Positions 1-9,988 of a DNA stretch of 64,000 nucleotides are shown piece after piece (position 1 is the stretch's first letter; each line of letters begins with the position of its first letter). The notes under the pieces are model-generated. The model ran no database searches. It was not told the DNA's origin and saw only the letters and a program-made list of their open reading frames with translations. A program made the translations under genes and the position numbers. The DNA is from an uncultured Agathobacter sp. (GTDB lineage Bacteria; Bacillota; Clostridia; Lachnospirales; Lachnospiraceae), in the NCBI GenBank assembly GCA_934307695.1, contig CAKRCS010000009.1, forward strand, positions 15,591 through 79,590. Reading direction: 5' to 3'.

Positions 1-3000
1 GAAATCGTTGCCGTTCCCTCCTGGATCAAGGTCTGCGCATTGCCTAACCATACGTCCGTTCCGTGGGAAAGCCCCGCGATACGGATCAGATCGGAAAACT
101 CCTTCGGCTGGGTGTCGATCAACATGCCCATCGCGAAGTCCGTACCGAACTCCGGGATGCCGAGCGCACCAAGCTTACAGCCTCCGATATCCTCCGGCTT
201 GATGCCAAGTGCCGAGGTGTTCTGGAACAGTGACATGACCGCCTGATCATCCAGCGGGATCTGTGTCGGATCAACACCGGTAAGATCCTGCAGCATACGG
301 ATCATGGTCGGATCATCGTGTCCGAGAATATCAAGCTTCAACAGGTTATGGTCGATGGAATGGTAATCAAAGTGCGTGGTCGTGATGTCGACCGTCATAT
401 CGTTTGCCGGGCGCTGTACCGGGGTAAAGGTATCAATGTCCTCCCCCACCGGAAGAACGACGATACCGCCCGGATGCTGTCCGGTCGTCCTGTGGATTCC
501 GACACAGCCGGCGGCAATGCGGTCGATCTCACAGCTTCTTTTATGTACACCGCGCTCCTCAAAATAATTCTTTACATATCCGTACGCCGTCTTGTCGGCA
601 AGTGTACCGATCGTACCCGCTTTAAATGTCTGTCCCTCTCCGAAGATAACCTCCGTGTACTTATGCGCTTTACTCTGGTACTCTCCGGAGAAGTTAAGGT
701 CGATATCCGGCTCCTTATTTCCCTTAAATCCGAGGAATGTCTCAAACGGGATGTCAAAGCCCTCCTTGGAAAGCGGTCTGCCGCACTTCGGGCAGATGGC
801 ATCCGGCATATCACAACCGCCGCGTCCGGAATAGGACTGCACCAGCTCAGAATCAAAATCGCTGTACTTGCAGCTGGGGTTGGTGCAAAGATAATGTGCA
901 TGCAGCGGATTTACCTCCGTGATACCAGCCATCGTCGCTGCGAAGGAGCTTCCGACAGATCCTCGCGATCCAACCAGATACCCATCCTCATTCGACTTCC
1001 ACACCAGCTTCTGTGCAATGATGTACATAACGGCATATCCGTTTCCGATAATGGAATTAAGCTCACGGTCAAGGCGCTCCTGCACCACCGCCGGAAGGAC
1101 GTCACCGTACATCTTATGCGCCTTGTTGTAGCAGATATCGCGCAGCATCTGATCGGAATTGGCAATGACCGGCGGACATTTATCCGGACGTACCGGGGAA
1201 ATGCGCTCACACATATCCGCGATCATGTTGGTGTTGGTTATGACGACCTCCTCCGCCTTCGCCGATCCGAGATACTCAAATTCCTTTAGCATCTCCTCCG
1301 TCGTCCGAAGGAACAGCGGTGCCTGCTGGTCAGCATCATCAAAGCCCTTTCCTGCCATGATGATCCGCCGGTAGATTTCGTCCTCCGGATCAAGGAAATG
1401 CACATCACAGGTGGCAACGACCGGTTTGTGGAACTGCTCGCCGAGTGAGACGATCTTTTTGTTGATATCGATCAGGTCATTGTCATCTGCGATCGGGGAA
1501 TCCTCGTCCCGGATCATGAATGCATTGTTGCCGAGCGGCTGTATCTCCAGATAATCATAGAAATCAACCAGTCTTGCGATCTCCTCGTCTCCTCTTCCAT
1601 TTAAGATCGCACGGTAAAGCTCGCCCGCCTCACAGGCAGAACCGATCAAAAGACCATTGCGGTATTTTAAGAACTCGCTCTTTGGAATACGCGGTCTTCT
1701 GTGATAATACTTGATATGTGACAGCGAGATCAGATGATACAGGTTCGTCCTGCCCTGATCGCAGGTTGCAAGAATGATTGCATGGTAGGTCGGCATCTTC
1801 TTGATGTTCTCCGCCGATGCGCTTGCCATCGCATTTACCTCCGCAAGTGTGCTGGCTCCGCGATCCTTAAGCATTGGCAGAAACTTCACAAAAATCTCGG
1901 CGGTACACCCGGCATCATCGACCGCACGGTGATGATTCTCCAGGGACACACCGACTGCCTTCGCAACCGTATCCAGCTTGAAACGGTTTAATGACGGCAG
2001 CAGAATACGCGCAAGTGCGACCGTATCCACATAGGTCGGTGAGAAATCAATGCCAAGATCCTCACAGTTTTTTAAAATAAAGCTCATATCAAAATCCGCA
2101 TTGTGCGCCACCATGATACAATCCTTACAGAACTCCACAAACTGTGGAAGGATCACATCGATGGTCGGAGAACCGACCACCATATCATCTTTGATGGAGG
2201 TCAGCTCCTCGATACGGAACGGGATCGGTACCTGCGGATTGACGAACGTGGAAAACTTGTCCGTAATCTTTCCGTTTTCTACCTTAACCGCACCGATCTC
2301 AATGATCTTGTTGACCTTCGGGCTGAATCCGGTTGTCTCAATATCAAAAACAACATATTTATCATCCAGCGACTGATTGCCGCAGTTCGTGACAATATCC
2401 TTTAAGTCATCGACCAGATACGCTTCCACACCGTAGATCAGCTTAAAATTGTCAGCGCCCTCCACGACATGATTGGCATCGGTAAACGCCTGCACATCGC
2501 CGTGGTCGGTGATCGCGATCGCCTTGTGTCCCCATTTCATGGCACGCTTTACGATATCCTTGACATCCGATACGCCGTCCATATCGCTCATCTTGTTGTG
2601 GCAGTGCAGCTCCACACGCTTCTCCGGCGCTGTATCCATACGGATCGATGTAAAATCCGGGATCTTCTTGATGCCGACGATCGAGCCGATCGTAAGGTCA
2701 CTGTCAAACTTGTCGATCGTAGCGATACCCTTTAAGCGGACAAATGCCCCCGGCTTGATCCCGCCAAGCAGTTCCTCTAGCTGGTCGTTATGGGAAAATA
2801 CCTTGACCACCATCGTATCGGTAAAATCTGTGATGGAAAAAATGACAATGGTTCTCTCGTTTCGGATCTCGCGTGTCTCGACCGTAAGGATCTTGCCGCG
2901 GATCGTCACCTCGCCGATCGGACCGTCGATCTTTGCGATGTCGATGCTCTCATCCTCAAAGTCTCTTCCGTAGATCACATCCGGATTGTCAGACTTTTTC

Positions 3001-3791
3001 ATCGAATCGCGCTCGAATTTGCGGCGGAATTCGCCCTTTTTTTCAAACTTTGGTTTCTCTTTTGCAGCTTTTCCTTCACCGGATTTTGCTTTTGATGCTT
3101 TCGCTTCTACACTATTCGTTGTGTTTTCCGGAGCGACAAGCAGCTCATCTTGTGCTTTATCCGCATTTTCTGCGCCATTTTCGCCGTCCTCTGCATTGCG
3201 CTTTAATGCCATTCCGGTGCGTTCTACGATCTGCTGCACCTCAAGTCGAATTTGCTTCTCTGCATTCTGGCGGTACTTGCTCTCCGCCGGCTCGGAATAC
3301 TCCACCTGAATGATCAGATCCATCCCGCAGCGCTCGCAGTAGACCTTCTCCAAGAACTCCAGCAGCTCGTTTGTGCGCGTCTTGGCAATGATCGTCTTTT
3401 CCAGTGTAAGGATCAGATGATTTGGCTTGTCAAACTCCTTCTTCGCTGTGCGGAGCAGATTGTACTCTAAGACACTGTACGCATAAAGCTCCTCTAACAC
3501 ACTGTCAAAGTAGATTTCCGTCAGCGTCTTGGCATTGTACTGCTCGGAAAGCTGGAATTTCTCAATGATCTTTACCGTGACATTCTGCGATGCAAATATC
3601 TGGTTCTTGATCTCCTCCTCCAGCTTCCACACCTTGCTCTTAAAGATAAGTCTCTCCGCAAGCAAATAAATGCGAATATGACTGTGATCATGATTCGCAC
3701 TTATTTTGGTTACCTCGGCGGTATCCAATAACCTTTTAAGTTCATCGTCAAGCTTAAGCGTTGGAAATACTTCCGCAAATGCTTTCGACAT
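1..3791 (-). CDS. polC: DNA polymerase III PolC-type alpha subunit, 3' end cut by window
   Basis: Replicative DNA polymerase of low-GC Gram-positives, carrying its own 3'-5' proofreading exonuclease. About 1263 codons are present; the family is usually near 1430-1450 residues, so the C-terminal part lies outside the window. From the N-terminus I see the PolC N-terminal domain, a Lys/Ala-rich linker, an OB-fold region, a PHP domain (VELHCHNKMSDMD near residue 393), the inserted exonuclease (VFDIETTG near residue 482), a Cys-rich zinc-type segment (near 965-1005, CPKCGRPL) and then the polymerase core. The ATG lies 2 bases after the ispG stop, with GGGGTGAG as ribosome site, so it closes a translationally linked run rseP-ispG-polC. 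B. subtilis has proS at the ispG position. Confidence 0.97.
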   Translation of the reverse strand, partial: MSKAFAEVFPTLKLDDELKRLLDTAEVTKISANHDHSHIRIYLLAERLIFKSKVWKLEEEIKNQIFASQNVTVKIIEKFQLSEQYNAKTLTEIYFDSVLEELYAYSVLEYNLLRTAKKEFDKPNHLILTLEKTIIAKTRTNELLEFLEKVYCERCGMDLIIQVEYSEPAESKYRQNAEKQIRLEVQQIVERTGMALKRNAEDGENGAENADKAQDELLVAPENTTNSVEAKASKAKSGEGKAAKEKPKFEKKGEFRRKFERDSMKKSDNPDVIYGRDFEDESIDIAKIDGPIGEVTIRGKILTVETREIRNERTIVIFSITDFTDTMVVKVFSHNDQLEELLGGIKPGAFVRLKGIATIDKFDSDLTIGSIVGIKKIPDFTSIRMDTAPEKRVELHCHNKMSDMDGVSDVKDIVKRAMKWGHKAIAITDHGDVQAFTDANHVVEGADNFKLIYGVEAYLVDDLKDIVTNCGNQSLDDKYVVFDIETTGFSPKVNKIIEIGAVKVENGKITDKFSTFVNPQVPIPFRIEELTSIKDDMVVGSPTIDVILPQFVEFCKDCIMVAHNADFDMSFILKNCEDLGIDFSPTYVDTVALARILLPSLNRFKLDTVAKAVGVSLENHHRAVDDAGCTAEIFVKFLPMLKDRGASTLAEVNAMASASAENIKKMPTYHAIILATCDQGRTNLYHLISLSHIKYYHRRPRIPKSEFLKYRNGLLIGSACEAGELYRAILNGRGDEEIARLVDFYDYLEIQPLGNNAFMIRDEDSPIADDNDLIDINKKIVSLGEQFHKPVVATCDVHFLDPEDEIYRRIIMAGKGFDDADQQAPLFLRTTEEMLKEFEYLGSAKAEEVVITNTNMIADMCERISPVRPDKCPPVIANSDQMLRDICYNKAHKMYGDVLPAVVQERLDRELNSIIGNGYAVMYIIAQKLVWKSNEDGYLVGSRGSVGSSFAATMAGITEVNPLHAHYLCTNPSCKYSDFDSELVQSYSGRGGCDMPDAICPKCGRPLSKEGFDIPFETFLGFKGNKEPDIDLNFSGEYQSKAHKYTEVIFGEGQTFKAGTIGTLADKTAYGYVKNYFEERGVHKRSCEIDRIAAGCVGIHRTTGQHPGGIVVLPVGEDIDTFTPVQRPANDMTVDITTTHFDYHSIDHNLLKLDILGHDDPTMIRMLQDLTGVDPTQIPLDDQAVMSLFQNTSALGIKPEDIGGCKLGALGIPEFGTDFAMGMLIDTQPKEFSDLIRIAGLSHGTDVWLGNAQTLIQEGTATI

Positions 3792-3793
3792 AA

Positions 3794-4855
3794 TTACTCA
3801 CCCCAATGATCCAATTCGTAACGAAGTGCCGGCAAAAGCTCGCTCTCCGGTACCTTTTTAAAGACCTCACCGTGCTTGATGATAAGTCCCTCACCGATTC
3901 CTCCGGCAACACCAAGATCTGCCTCTTTTGCCTCGCCCGGTCCATTTACCACACAGCCCATGACTGCCACCTTGATGTTAAGCGGATAGCCTGCCACCAG
4001 TGTCTCCACCTGATTTGCAAGCGAGATCAGATCGATCTGCGTTCTTCCGCAGGTCGGGCAGGATACGACCTCCACACCGCCCTTTCGGATGCCAAGCGTG
4101 CGGAGTATCAGCTTTGCAGACTTGATCTCCTCAAGCGGATCTCCGGTCAAGGACACGCGGATGGTATCTCCGATGCCCTGGCTTAGGATCAATCCGAGTC
4201 CGATGGAGGATTTGATATTTCCGCTGATGAGCGTGCCAGCCTCCGTGATGCCGACATGCAGCGGATGATCTGTCTTTTCTGCGATCAGCTCATGCGCCTT
4301 TACGCACATAAGCACATCGGAGGACTTGATGCTGATGACCAGATTGTCATAGCCCATATCCTCGATCAAATGTACCTTGTCCAGCGCACTCTCCACGATT
4401 CCCTCTGCGGTCACACCGTGGTACTTCTCCACCAGATTTTTCTCCAGTGAGCCGCTGTTTACACCTACACGGATTGGGATGTTACGCTCCTTTGCGACAT
4501 CGACCACCGCCTTTACGCGTTCAACGCTTCCGATGTTGCCCGGATTGATTCGGATCTTGTCTGCCCCGTTTTCCATGGCAGCGATTGCCAGCCGGTAATC
4601 AAAGTGGATATCCGCGACAAGCGGGATCTCTATCTGCTCCTTGATCTTAGAAAGTGCTGCCGCAGCCTCCATTGTTGGAACCGCACAGCGGATGATATCA
4701 CAGCCCGCCGCGGTCAGCCTTTTAATCTGCTCAACCGTCGCCTCGACATTCTCCGTCCTGGTGTTCGTCATGGACTGGATCAGAATCGGGTTGACTCCAC
4801 CAATGACGCGGTTGCCAATATATACTTCTTTTGTGTTTTTTCTTGTCATTTCCAT
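3794..4855 (-). CDS. ispG: (E)-4-hydroxy-3-methylbut-2-enyl-diphosphate synthase
   Basis: IspG (GcpE) carries out the penultimate step of the MEP isoprenoid pathway, reducing methylerythritol cyclodiphosphate to HMBPP with a [4Fe-4S] cluster. The cluster ligand motifs are visible as CPTCGR and GCVVNGPGE in the C-terminal half, and the N-terminal TIM-barrel begins at IQSMTNT. An ATG at 4873 would add six residues but has no ribosome site. I chose 4855 because AGGAAG sits 5 bases upstream; a third ATG at 4849 is also possible. It lies between rseP and polC and two genes from dxr, so two MEP-pathway steps are co-transcribed here with uppS, which consumes their product. Confidence 0.95.
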   Translation of the reverse strand: MEMTRKNTKEVYIGNRVIGGVNPILIQSMTNTRTENVEATVEQIKRLTAAGCDIIRCAVPTMEAAAALSKIKEQIEIPLVADIHFDYRLAIAAMENGADKIRINPGNIGSVERVKAVVDVAKERNIPIRVGVNSGSLEKNLVEKYHGVTAEGIVESALDKVHLIEDMGYDNLVISIKSSDVLMCVKAHELIAEKTDHPLHVGITEAGTLISGNIKSSIGLGLILSQGIGDTIRVSLTGDPLEEIKSAKLILRTLGIRKGGVEVVSCPTCGRTQIDLISLANQVETLVAGYPLNIKVAVMGCVVNGPGEAKEADLGVAGGIGEGLIIKHGEVFKKVPESELLPALRYELDHWGE

Positions 4856-4880
4856 TTTTACTTCCTGCCCCATCCGTTCA

Positions 4881-5918
4881 TCAGATAAAGAGTTTGCGGA
4901 TATCGTTAAACATCACGACAAACATTAACAGCAGAAGAAGCGCCAGTCCGATAAGGTTGACGTAGCCCTCCTTCTCCGGATCAACCCGCTTACCGCGGAT
5001 CGCCTCCACGATCAAAAATACCAGTCTGCCTCCATCGAGTGCCGGGAGCGGCAGAAGGTTCATAACACCAAGGTTTGCAGATAATAGCACTCCCCAGTAG
5101 AGCATATTTAAAAATGCATAGAAATAGCCGCTGCTTGCGACCGTCTCCTCGTAGACATCTCCCATGTTCTTGACGATTCCGACCGGCCCCGCCAGATCGT
5201 TGACGGAAGCGCCTCCGGAGAAAAGCATCTTTAAGCTCTGGATCGTATTGTAGATCCAGAACCGCACCTCATAGAGCGCATTTAGGGCATTCTCGGCAAT
5301 ATTGCCCTTGACGTAGGTGCTGTTACCGATAAAGCCGTACAGATATCTGCCGCTCTCCTCGTCTAGCTTCGGTGTCAGCGTGGTCGTGTAGGTCTGCCCG
5401 TTGCGCTTGTAGGTCACCTCCACGGCTTCCCCATAATGGAAGGTCGAATAAGAGCTTACCTCACGGTAAAAATGTACATGGAAGCCATTGAGCTTTACGA
5501 TGGTATCACCGCCCTGCATACCGGCTTCCTGCGCCGCATATCCGTCAATGACATCGCTGATGACCGGAGCGTCATATCCCACACAGCAGATGATGATAAA
5601 CGCAAAAACAAATGCCATGATGAAGTTGAAAAACGGACCTGCGAACACTACGCTCATTCTCGCCCAGACGGATTTGTTCGGGAACGCTCTCGGATTGTCC
5701 GAGCTGTCATCCTCCCCCTCCATCATACAGGCTCCGCCGAACGGCAGAAGTTTGAGCGAATATTTCGTCTCGCCCTTCGTAAACCCTATGAGAGTAGGTC
5801 CGAGGCCGAGCGAGAACTCATTGACCTGGATGCCGTTTGCCTTTGCAAGCAGAAAATGTCCCAGCTCATGAAAAATAATGATTACACTAAAAATAAGTAT
5901 TGCGATTATAATCTTCAA
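4881..5918 (-). CDS. rseP: RIP metalloprotease RseP (site-2 protease)
   Basis: Intramembrane zinc metalloprotease that cleaves anti-sigma factors or remnant signal peptides inside the membrane. The zinc motif HELGH is at residues 17-21 in the first membrane segment, a PDZ domain is in the middle (about 100-180), and the third-ligand motif LPALDGGR is near the C-terminus, followed by hydrophobic segments. Length 345 aa is normal. The start is a TTG whose ribosome site AGGTGG overlaps the last codons of dxr, which implies tight translational coupling. It holds the same slot as rasP/yluC in B. subtilis, where the protein processes RsiW and FtsL; the local substrate is unknown. Confidence 0.94.
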   Translation of the reverse strand: MKIIIAILIFSVIIIFHELGHFLLAKANGIQVNEFSLGLGPTLIGFTKGETKYSLKLLPFGGACMMEGEDDSSDNPRAFPNKSVWARMSVVFAGPFFNFIMAFVFAFIIICCVGYDAPVISDVIDGYAAQEAGMQGGDTIVKLNGFHVHFYREVSSYSTFHYGEAVEVTYKRNGQTYTTTLTPKLDEESGRYLYGFIGNSTYVKGNIAENALNALYEVRFWIYNTIQSLKMLFSGGASVNDLAGPVGIVKNMGDVYEETVASSGYFYAFLNMLYWGVLLSANLGVMNLLPLPALDGGRLVFLIVEAIRGKRVDPEKEGYVNLIGLALLLLLMFVVMFNDIRKLFI

Positions 5919-5919
5919 A

Positions 5920-7062
5920 TTACCACCTGCTATCTATAAAATCATATACTTCCTGTTCGGTTGCAAGGATCTGGTCAACATCCGGATTCTCAACAAAGCT
6001 GCAGGCTTCCATCGAAGCCTCGATGATCTCGACGATATCCAGATAACCGATCTTTCGATCCAGAAACATCGCCACCGCCTTCTCATTTGCAGCATTAAAT
6101 GCCGTCGGCACATTGCCGCCGCGCTGCATCGCCTGATACGCGAGTGCCAGTCCCCGGAAGGTCTTTGTATCCGGCTTCTCGAAGGTAAGCTGTCCAAGCT
6201 CAAACAGATCCAGCCGTTTTCCGCTTAGGCTTCTGCGGTTCGGATAATAGAGCGCATACTGGATCGGCAGGCGCATATCCGGTGTTCCGAGCTGTGCGAT
6301 GACTGCGCCATCCTCATATTCTACGGCAGAATGGATCACGCTCTGCGGATGAACAACTACCTGTATCTGATCTAATGTGACATCAAACAGCCACTTGGCT
6401 TCCATCACCTCAAGTCCCTTGTTGACGAGTGTGGAGGAATCAATCGTGATCTTTCTTCCCATTGCCCAGTTTGGATGCTTTAGGGCATCCTCCACCTGAA
6501 TGTTCTTTAGCTGGTCGATCGTCCTGCCTCGGAACGGTCCGCCTGACGCGGTAAGAAGGATCTTTGCGATCTTATTATTCCGCTCCCCGTTTCGGGACTG
6601 AAAGATCGCGCTGTGTTCGCTGTCGACCGGAAGGATCGGCACGTTGCACTCCTTCGCAAGCGGCATGATAATGTGTCCCGCCGTGACAAGAGTCTCTTTG
6701 TTTGCAAGCGCGATGGTCTTACCCGCCTTGATCGCCGCGATGGTCGGGCGGATACCAAGCATTCCGACGATTGCCGTGACAAGAATATCCATCTGCGGCA
6801 TCGTTGCAATCTCCAGAAGTCCGTCCATGCCATACACAACGCGCACATCCAGATCTGCCACTGCCGTTCTAAGCGCCGCCGCATCCTCCTCACTCCACAC
6901 GCTTACGAGCTTCGGGGCAAATTTGCGGATTTGCTGTTCCATAAGGCGGATATTGCGCCCGCACGCAAGTGCAACCACCTCTAAATCTTTATGTTCATCG
7001 ATTACCTCAAGTGTCTGTGTTCCGATTGATCCTGTCGAACCAAGTATCGCAACCTTTTTCAT
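5920..7062 (-). CDS. dxr: 1-deoxy-D-xylulose-5-phosphate reductoisomerase
   Basis: Converts DXP to MEP with NADPH, the committed step of the MEP isoprenoid pathway. The N-terminal dinucleotide-binding motif LGSTGSIGTQTL is at residues 7-18. The substrate/metal region contains LPVDSEHSAIFQ and ASGGPFRG, and the C-terminal helical domain is complete. Length 380 aa is typical. The ribosome site GGGAGGACAG precedes the ATG. It sits between cdsA and rseP as in Bacillus. Together with uppS and ispG it makes this an operon for lipid-linked cell-wall precursors. Confidence 0.96.
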   Translation of the reverse strand: MKKVAILGSTGSIGTQTLEVIDEHKDLEVVALACGRNIRLMEQQIRKFAPKLVSVWSEEDAAALRTAVADLDVRVVYGMDGLLEIATMPQMDILVTAIVGMLGIRPTIAAIKAGKTIALANKETLVTAGHIIMPLAKECNVPILPVDSEHSAIFQSRNGERNNKIAKILLTASGGPFRGRTIDQLKNIQVEDALKHPNWAMGRKITIDSSTLVNKGLEVMEAKWLFDVTLDQIQVVVHPQSVIHSAVEYEDGAVIAQLGTPDMRLPIQYALYYPNRRSLSGKRLDLFELGQLTFEKPDTKTFRGLALAYQAMQRGGNVPTAFNAANEKAVAMFLDRKIGYLDIVEIIEASMEACSFVENPDVDQILATEQEVYDFIDSRW

Positions 7063-7109
7063 TGTCTGTCCTCCCTGTCCTCTGCCAAAGCCATAATCCT
7101 GCGCCGTGG

Positions 7110-7916
7110 TTATGCCACAACGAAATGCAGAGCCAGATAATAAATGATCGGAGCCGTTATGATCATACTGTCAAAACGATCCAGAATACCGCCGTGTCCC
7201 GGAATCAGGTGTCCGTAATCCTTGATATCGTAATTGCGCTTGATCGCACTCGCCGTCAAATCACCCACCATGGAGATCATTCCTGCAACCGCAGCGATCA
7301 CCGCAATGACTGCGATGTCTTTTGCATCAATTCCCATCGCATTGCGGAACACAAAGCAGTAAAGTGCTGCCAGAAGTGCCGTTCCGACCACGCCGCCGAT
7401 TCCACCCTCAACGGATTTCTTCGGGGAAAGCTTCGGGGACATCTTGTGCCTGCCGATCAGCTTGCCGACACAGTATGCACAGGTATCGCAGCCCCATGAA
7501 CAGATAAAGATCAAAAATGCCAGATACATGCCGTTGTCAAGCGTGCGGATCTGATAGATGTAGGACAACATCACCGCCACATAAAACACGCCGAAAAAGG
7601 AAGCCATCACCTGCTTTGCCCGGTACTTCGGATACGAAAATACATAGACAAACATAAGTAAGATCAGCATTCCTAAAATGAGTATCATCACATCATCCAC
7701 GAAATGCAGTGCAAGATTGATGTAATATAAGATTGCTGCAAGATATGCCACTCCTGCAAGAATCGTCTTTTCAAATTGAAATACGCGGTACAGCTCAAAC
7801 ATTCCGACAATCGAAATCGCCGCTGTAACGCCAAGGAGTATGCTGCCTCCCGCAAGTATGGACGCGATCGCCAGTATTACCAGTACGATCCCGCTGATCA
7901 GTCTTGTCTTAAACAT
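7110..7916 (-). CDS. cdsA: Phosphatidate cytidylyltransferase
   Basis: Integral membrane enzyme that makes CDP-diacylglycerol from phosphatidate and CTP, the entry to phospholipid head-group synthesis. The protein is almost wholly hydrophobic with about eight membrane segments and carries the CDP-alcohol family C-terminal signature (GHGGILDRFDS) near residues 240-250. Length 268 aa is normal. AGGAGGAACTT precedes the ATG. It is nine bases downstream of uppS and upstream of dxr in the conserved uppS-cdsA-dxr-rseP series. Confidence 0.96.
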   Translation of the reverse strand: MFKTRLISGIVLVILAIASILAGGSILLGVTAAISIVGMFELYRVFQFEKTILAGVAYLAAILYYINLALHFVDDVMILILGMLILLMFVYVFSYPKYRAKQVMASFFGVFYVAVMLSYIYQIRTLDNGMYLAFLIFICSWGCDTCAYCVGKLIGRHKMSPKLSPKKSVEGGIGGVVGTALLAALYCFVFRNAMGIDAKDIAVIAVIAAVAGMISMVGDLTASAIKRNYDIKDYGHLIPGHGGILDRFDSMIITAPIIYYLALHFVVA

Positions 7917-7925
7917 AAGTTCCTC

Positions 7926-8642
7926 CTACTCCTCTTCCTTCAGTCCGCCATAGCGTCTGTCACGTTTATTATACGCCTCGATAGCCAGTTCTAATTCCTT
8001 TTTGTGAAAATCCGGCCATGGAACATCCGTAAAATAAAACTCGCTGTACGCAAGCTGCCAAAGCAGATAGTTGGATAATCTCTGTTCTCCGCTCGTCCGG
8101 ATCAAAAGATCCGGATCCGGAATGTCCTTCGTGTCAAGATAGCCGGAAAACAGCTTCTCATCCACCATATCCATCGTGATGCTGCCGGCTTTGTAATCCT
8201 CCAGCATCCGGCGCATCGCACGCATCATCTCGTCGCGGCTTCCGTAATTGATCGCGATGGTAAGATTTAATCCGGTATTGGAAGCGGATGCCTCCTCCAG
8301 CTTTGCGATCTTCTCCTGAAAGGCAGCTCCGAGTCTCGTCTTATCTCCGATCACACGCACGCGCATGTGATTTTTCTCCGCAGTCTTGATGCAGTTCTTC
8401 AAATAGCTCTCCAAAAGTCTCATCAGCGCATCCACCTCGCTCTGCGGGCGGTTCCAGTTCTCCGTGGAAAACGCGTACAGTGTCAGATACCTGATACCGA
8501 GTTCATCCGCCGCCTGACAGACCGTCTCAACATTCTTCGCTCCAACCGTATGCCCATAATTTCTTGGCATACCCTTACTCTTTGCCCATCTTCCATTTCC
8601 ATCCAATATGATCGCAACATGCTGCGGTATCTTCATATCCAT
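7926..8642 (-). CDS. uppS: Isoprenyl transferase / undecaprenyl diphosphate synthase
   Basis: cis-Prenyltransferase that makes the C55 undecaprenyl carrier for peptidoglycan and wall polymers. The N-terminal motif HVAIILDGNGRWAKSKG holds the catalytic Asp; other family blocks are LTLYAFSTENW, NYGSRDEM and the C-terminal PDLLIRTSGEQRLSNYLLWQ. Length about 238 aa. The start could be GTG 8645, ATG 8642 or ATG 8636 behind one GGAGAG site; the difference is three residues at most. It lies between frr and cdsA as in B. subtilis. Confidence 0.96.
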   Translation of the reverse strand: MDMKIPQHVAIILDGNGRWAKSKGMPRNYGHTVGAKNVETVCQAADELGIRYLTLYAFSTENWNRPQSEVDALMRLLESYLKNCIKTAEKNHMRVRVIGDKTRLGAAFQEKIAKLEEASASNTGLNLTIAINYGSRDEMMRAMRRMLEDYKAGSITMDMVDEKLFSGYLDTKDIPDPDLLIRTSGEQRLSNYLLWQLAYSEFYFTDVPWPDFHKKELELAIEAYNKRDRRYGGLKEEE

Positions 8643-8702
8643 CACTCTCCATGCAACAAAGAGGACATGCCAATGTCATGCCCTCTCCATAAAAATTCAA
8701 AA

Positions 8703-9257
8703 TTAAACAGTAAGGATCTCCTTTGATTTTGCTTCGATTGCCTTGTCGATCTTGGCAACATACTGATCGGTCAGCTTCTGGATTCCATCCTCAAGATCCT
8801 TGATCTCATCCTCAGAAATATCCTCAGCCTTTCCAACCTTCTTGAAATGATCCATAGCGTCACGCCGGATATTGCGGACAGCAACCTTTGCATTCTCGCC
8901 CTTCTTCTTGACATCCTTTGCAAGCTCTTTACGTCTCTCCTCGGTAAGCTCTGGGAATACCAGACGGATAACCTTGCCATCATTGGTCGGATTGATACCG
9001 ATATCCGATGTCAGGATTGCCTTCTCGATCTCCTTGACAAGAGATGACTCCCAAGGCTGGATCTGGATCATTCTAGCCTCCGGGACACTGACATTGGCAA
9101 CGCTCTGCAGCGGTGAAGGAGTTCCGTAATAATCTACACGGATCTTGTCAAGCACATGCGGGTTCGCACGTCCTGCACGGATACCTGCAAATTCCTCCTC
9201 AAGATTGCCAAGTGACTTTTCCATTTTATCCTGAAATTCATTCAATCTCTGATCCAT
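8703..9257 (-). CDS. frr: Ribosome recycling factor
   Basis: RRF splits post-termination 70S ribosomes together with EF-G. The 184-aa length, the N-terminal EFAGIRAGRANPHVLDKI block, YYGTPSPLQSVANVSVPEAR and the C-terminal long-helix segment match the family over its full length. It lies directly after pyrH (15-base gap) and before uppS, the standard pyrH-frr pair of most bacteria. Confidence 0.97.
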   Translation of the reverse strand: MDQRLNEFQDKMEKSLGNLEEEFAGIRAGRANPHVLDKIRVDYYGTPSPLQSVANVSVPEARMIQIQPWESSLVKEIEKAILTSDIGINPTNDGKVIRLVFPELTEERRKELAKDVKKKGENAKVAVRNIRRDAMDHFKKVGKAEDISEDEIKDLEDGIQKLTDQYVAKIDKAIEAKSKEILTV

Positions 9258-9272
9258 TATGATTCCTCCCTA

Positions 9273-9968
9273 TTATACCGTAACCACGGTTCCATTAAAT
9301 TTGCCGCTTACTGCATTTACAATACTATTCTCTTCATTCAGTGCAAACACATACATCGGCATCTTGTTTTCCATACACATGATGGAAGCAGTCATATCCA
9401 CAACTGCAAGCTTCTGTGCGATAACATCCTCAATGGAGATTTCATCATAACGCCTTGCATTCGGATTAACCTTCGGGTCGCTGTCATATACGCCGTCGAT
9501 TGCCTTTGCGAGTAAGATTCCCTCTGCATCGATCTCGATTGCGCGAAGAACAGCCGCTGTGTCGGTTGAGAAATACGGATGACCGGTTCCGCCCGCGAAA
9601 AATACGACCATATTGTGTGCAAAATATTTGTTTGCGCGATCCTTTGAGTACAGCTTCGTCATGGAGCCACACTCAAACGGGGTCAGTACCTGTGTCATCA
9701 TACCGACAGAACGGAAAATCTCAGAAACGTAAATACAATTCATCACCGTTGCAAGCATACCGATCTGGTCTGCCTTTGTACGATCGATGGTCTCGCTGGT
9801 TCTGCCTCTCCAGAAATTGCCGCCGCCAATTACGATGCCGACTTCGATTCCCTGATCTACGAGCTGTTTTACCTGTTTTGCAACAACTGTAACCGTAGCC
9901 TCGTCAAATCCGTGATGCTTGTCACCTGCCAAGGCTTCTCCGCTTAATTTCAATAAAATACGCTTCAT
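9273..9968 (-). CDS. pyrH: UMP kinase
   Basis: Phosphorylates UMP to UDP for nucleotide synthesis. It belongs to the amino-acid-kinase fold family: KRILLKLSGEALAG at the N-terminus, GGGNFWRG (phosphate loop), the acceptor-binding region around VMNCIYVSEI, and FAGGTGHPYFSTDTAA. Length 231 aa is slightly short for Firmicutes but complete. In B. subtilis pyrH follows tsf directly; here a bactofilin gene and a deacetylase homologue are inserted between them. Confidence 0.96.
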   Translation of the reverse strand: MKRILLKLSGEALAGDKHHGFDEATVTVVAKQVKQLVDQGIEVGIVIGGGNFWRGRTSETIDRTKADQIGMLATVMNCIYVSEIFRSVGMMTQVLTPFECGSMTKLYSKDRANKYFAHNMVVFFAGGTGHPYFSTDTAAVLRAIEIDAEGILLAKAIDGVYDSDPKVNPNARRYDEISIEDVIAQKLAVVDMTASIMCMENKMPMYVFALNEENSIVNAVSGKFNGTVVTV

Positions 9969-9988
9969 TAAGAATAATCCTTTCTTAT

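Noticed and set aside
318..1289. Open plus-strand frame of 323 codons opposite polC
   Set aside because: The minus strand here encodes the conserved PolC core in the opposite direction; the plus-strand product has no recognisable domains, no ribosome site and is rich in Arg/His as expected for an antisense shadow.
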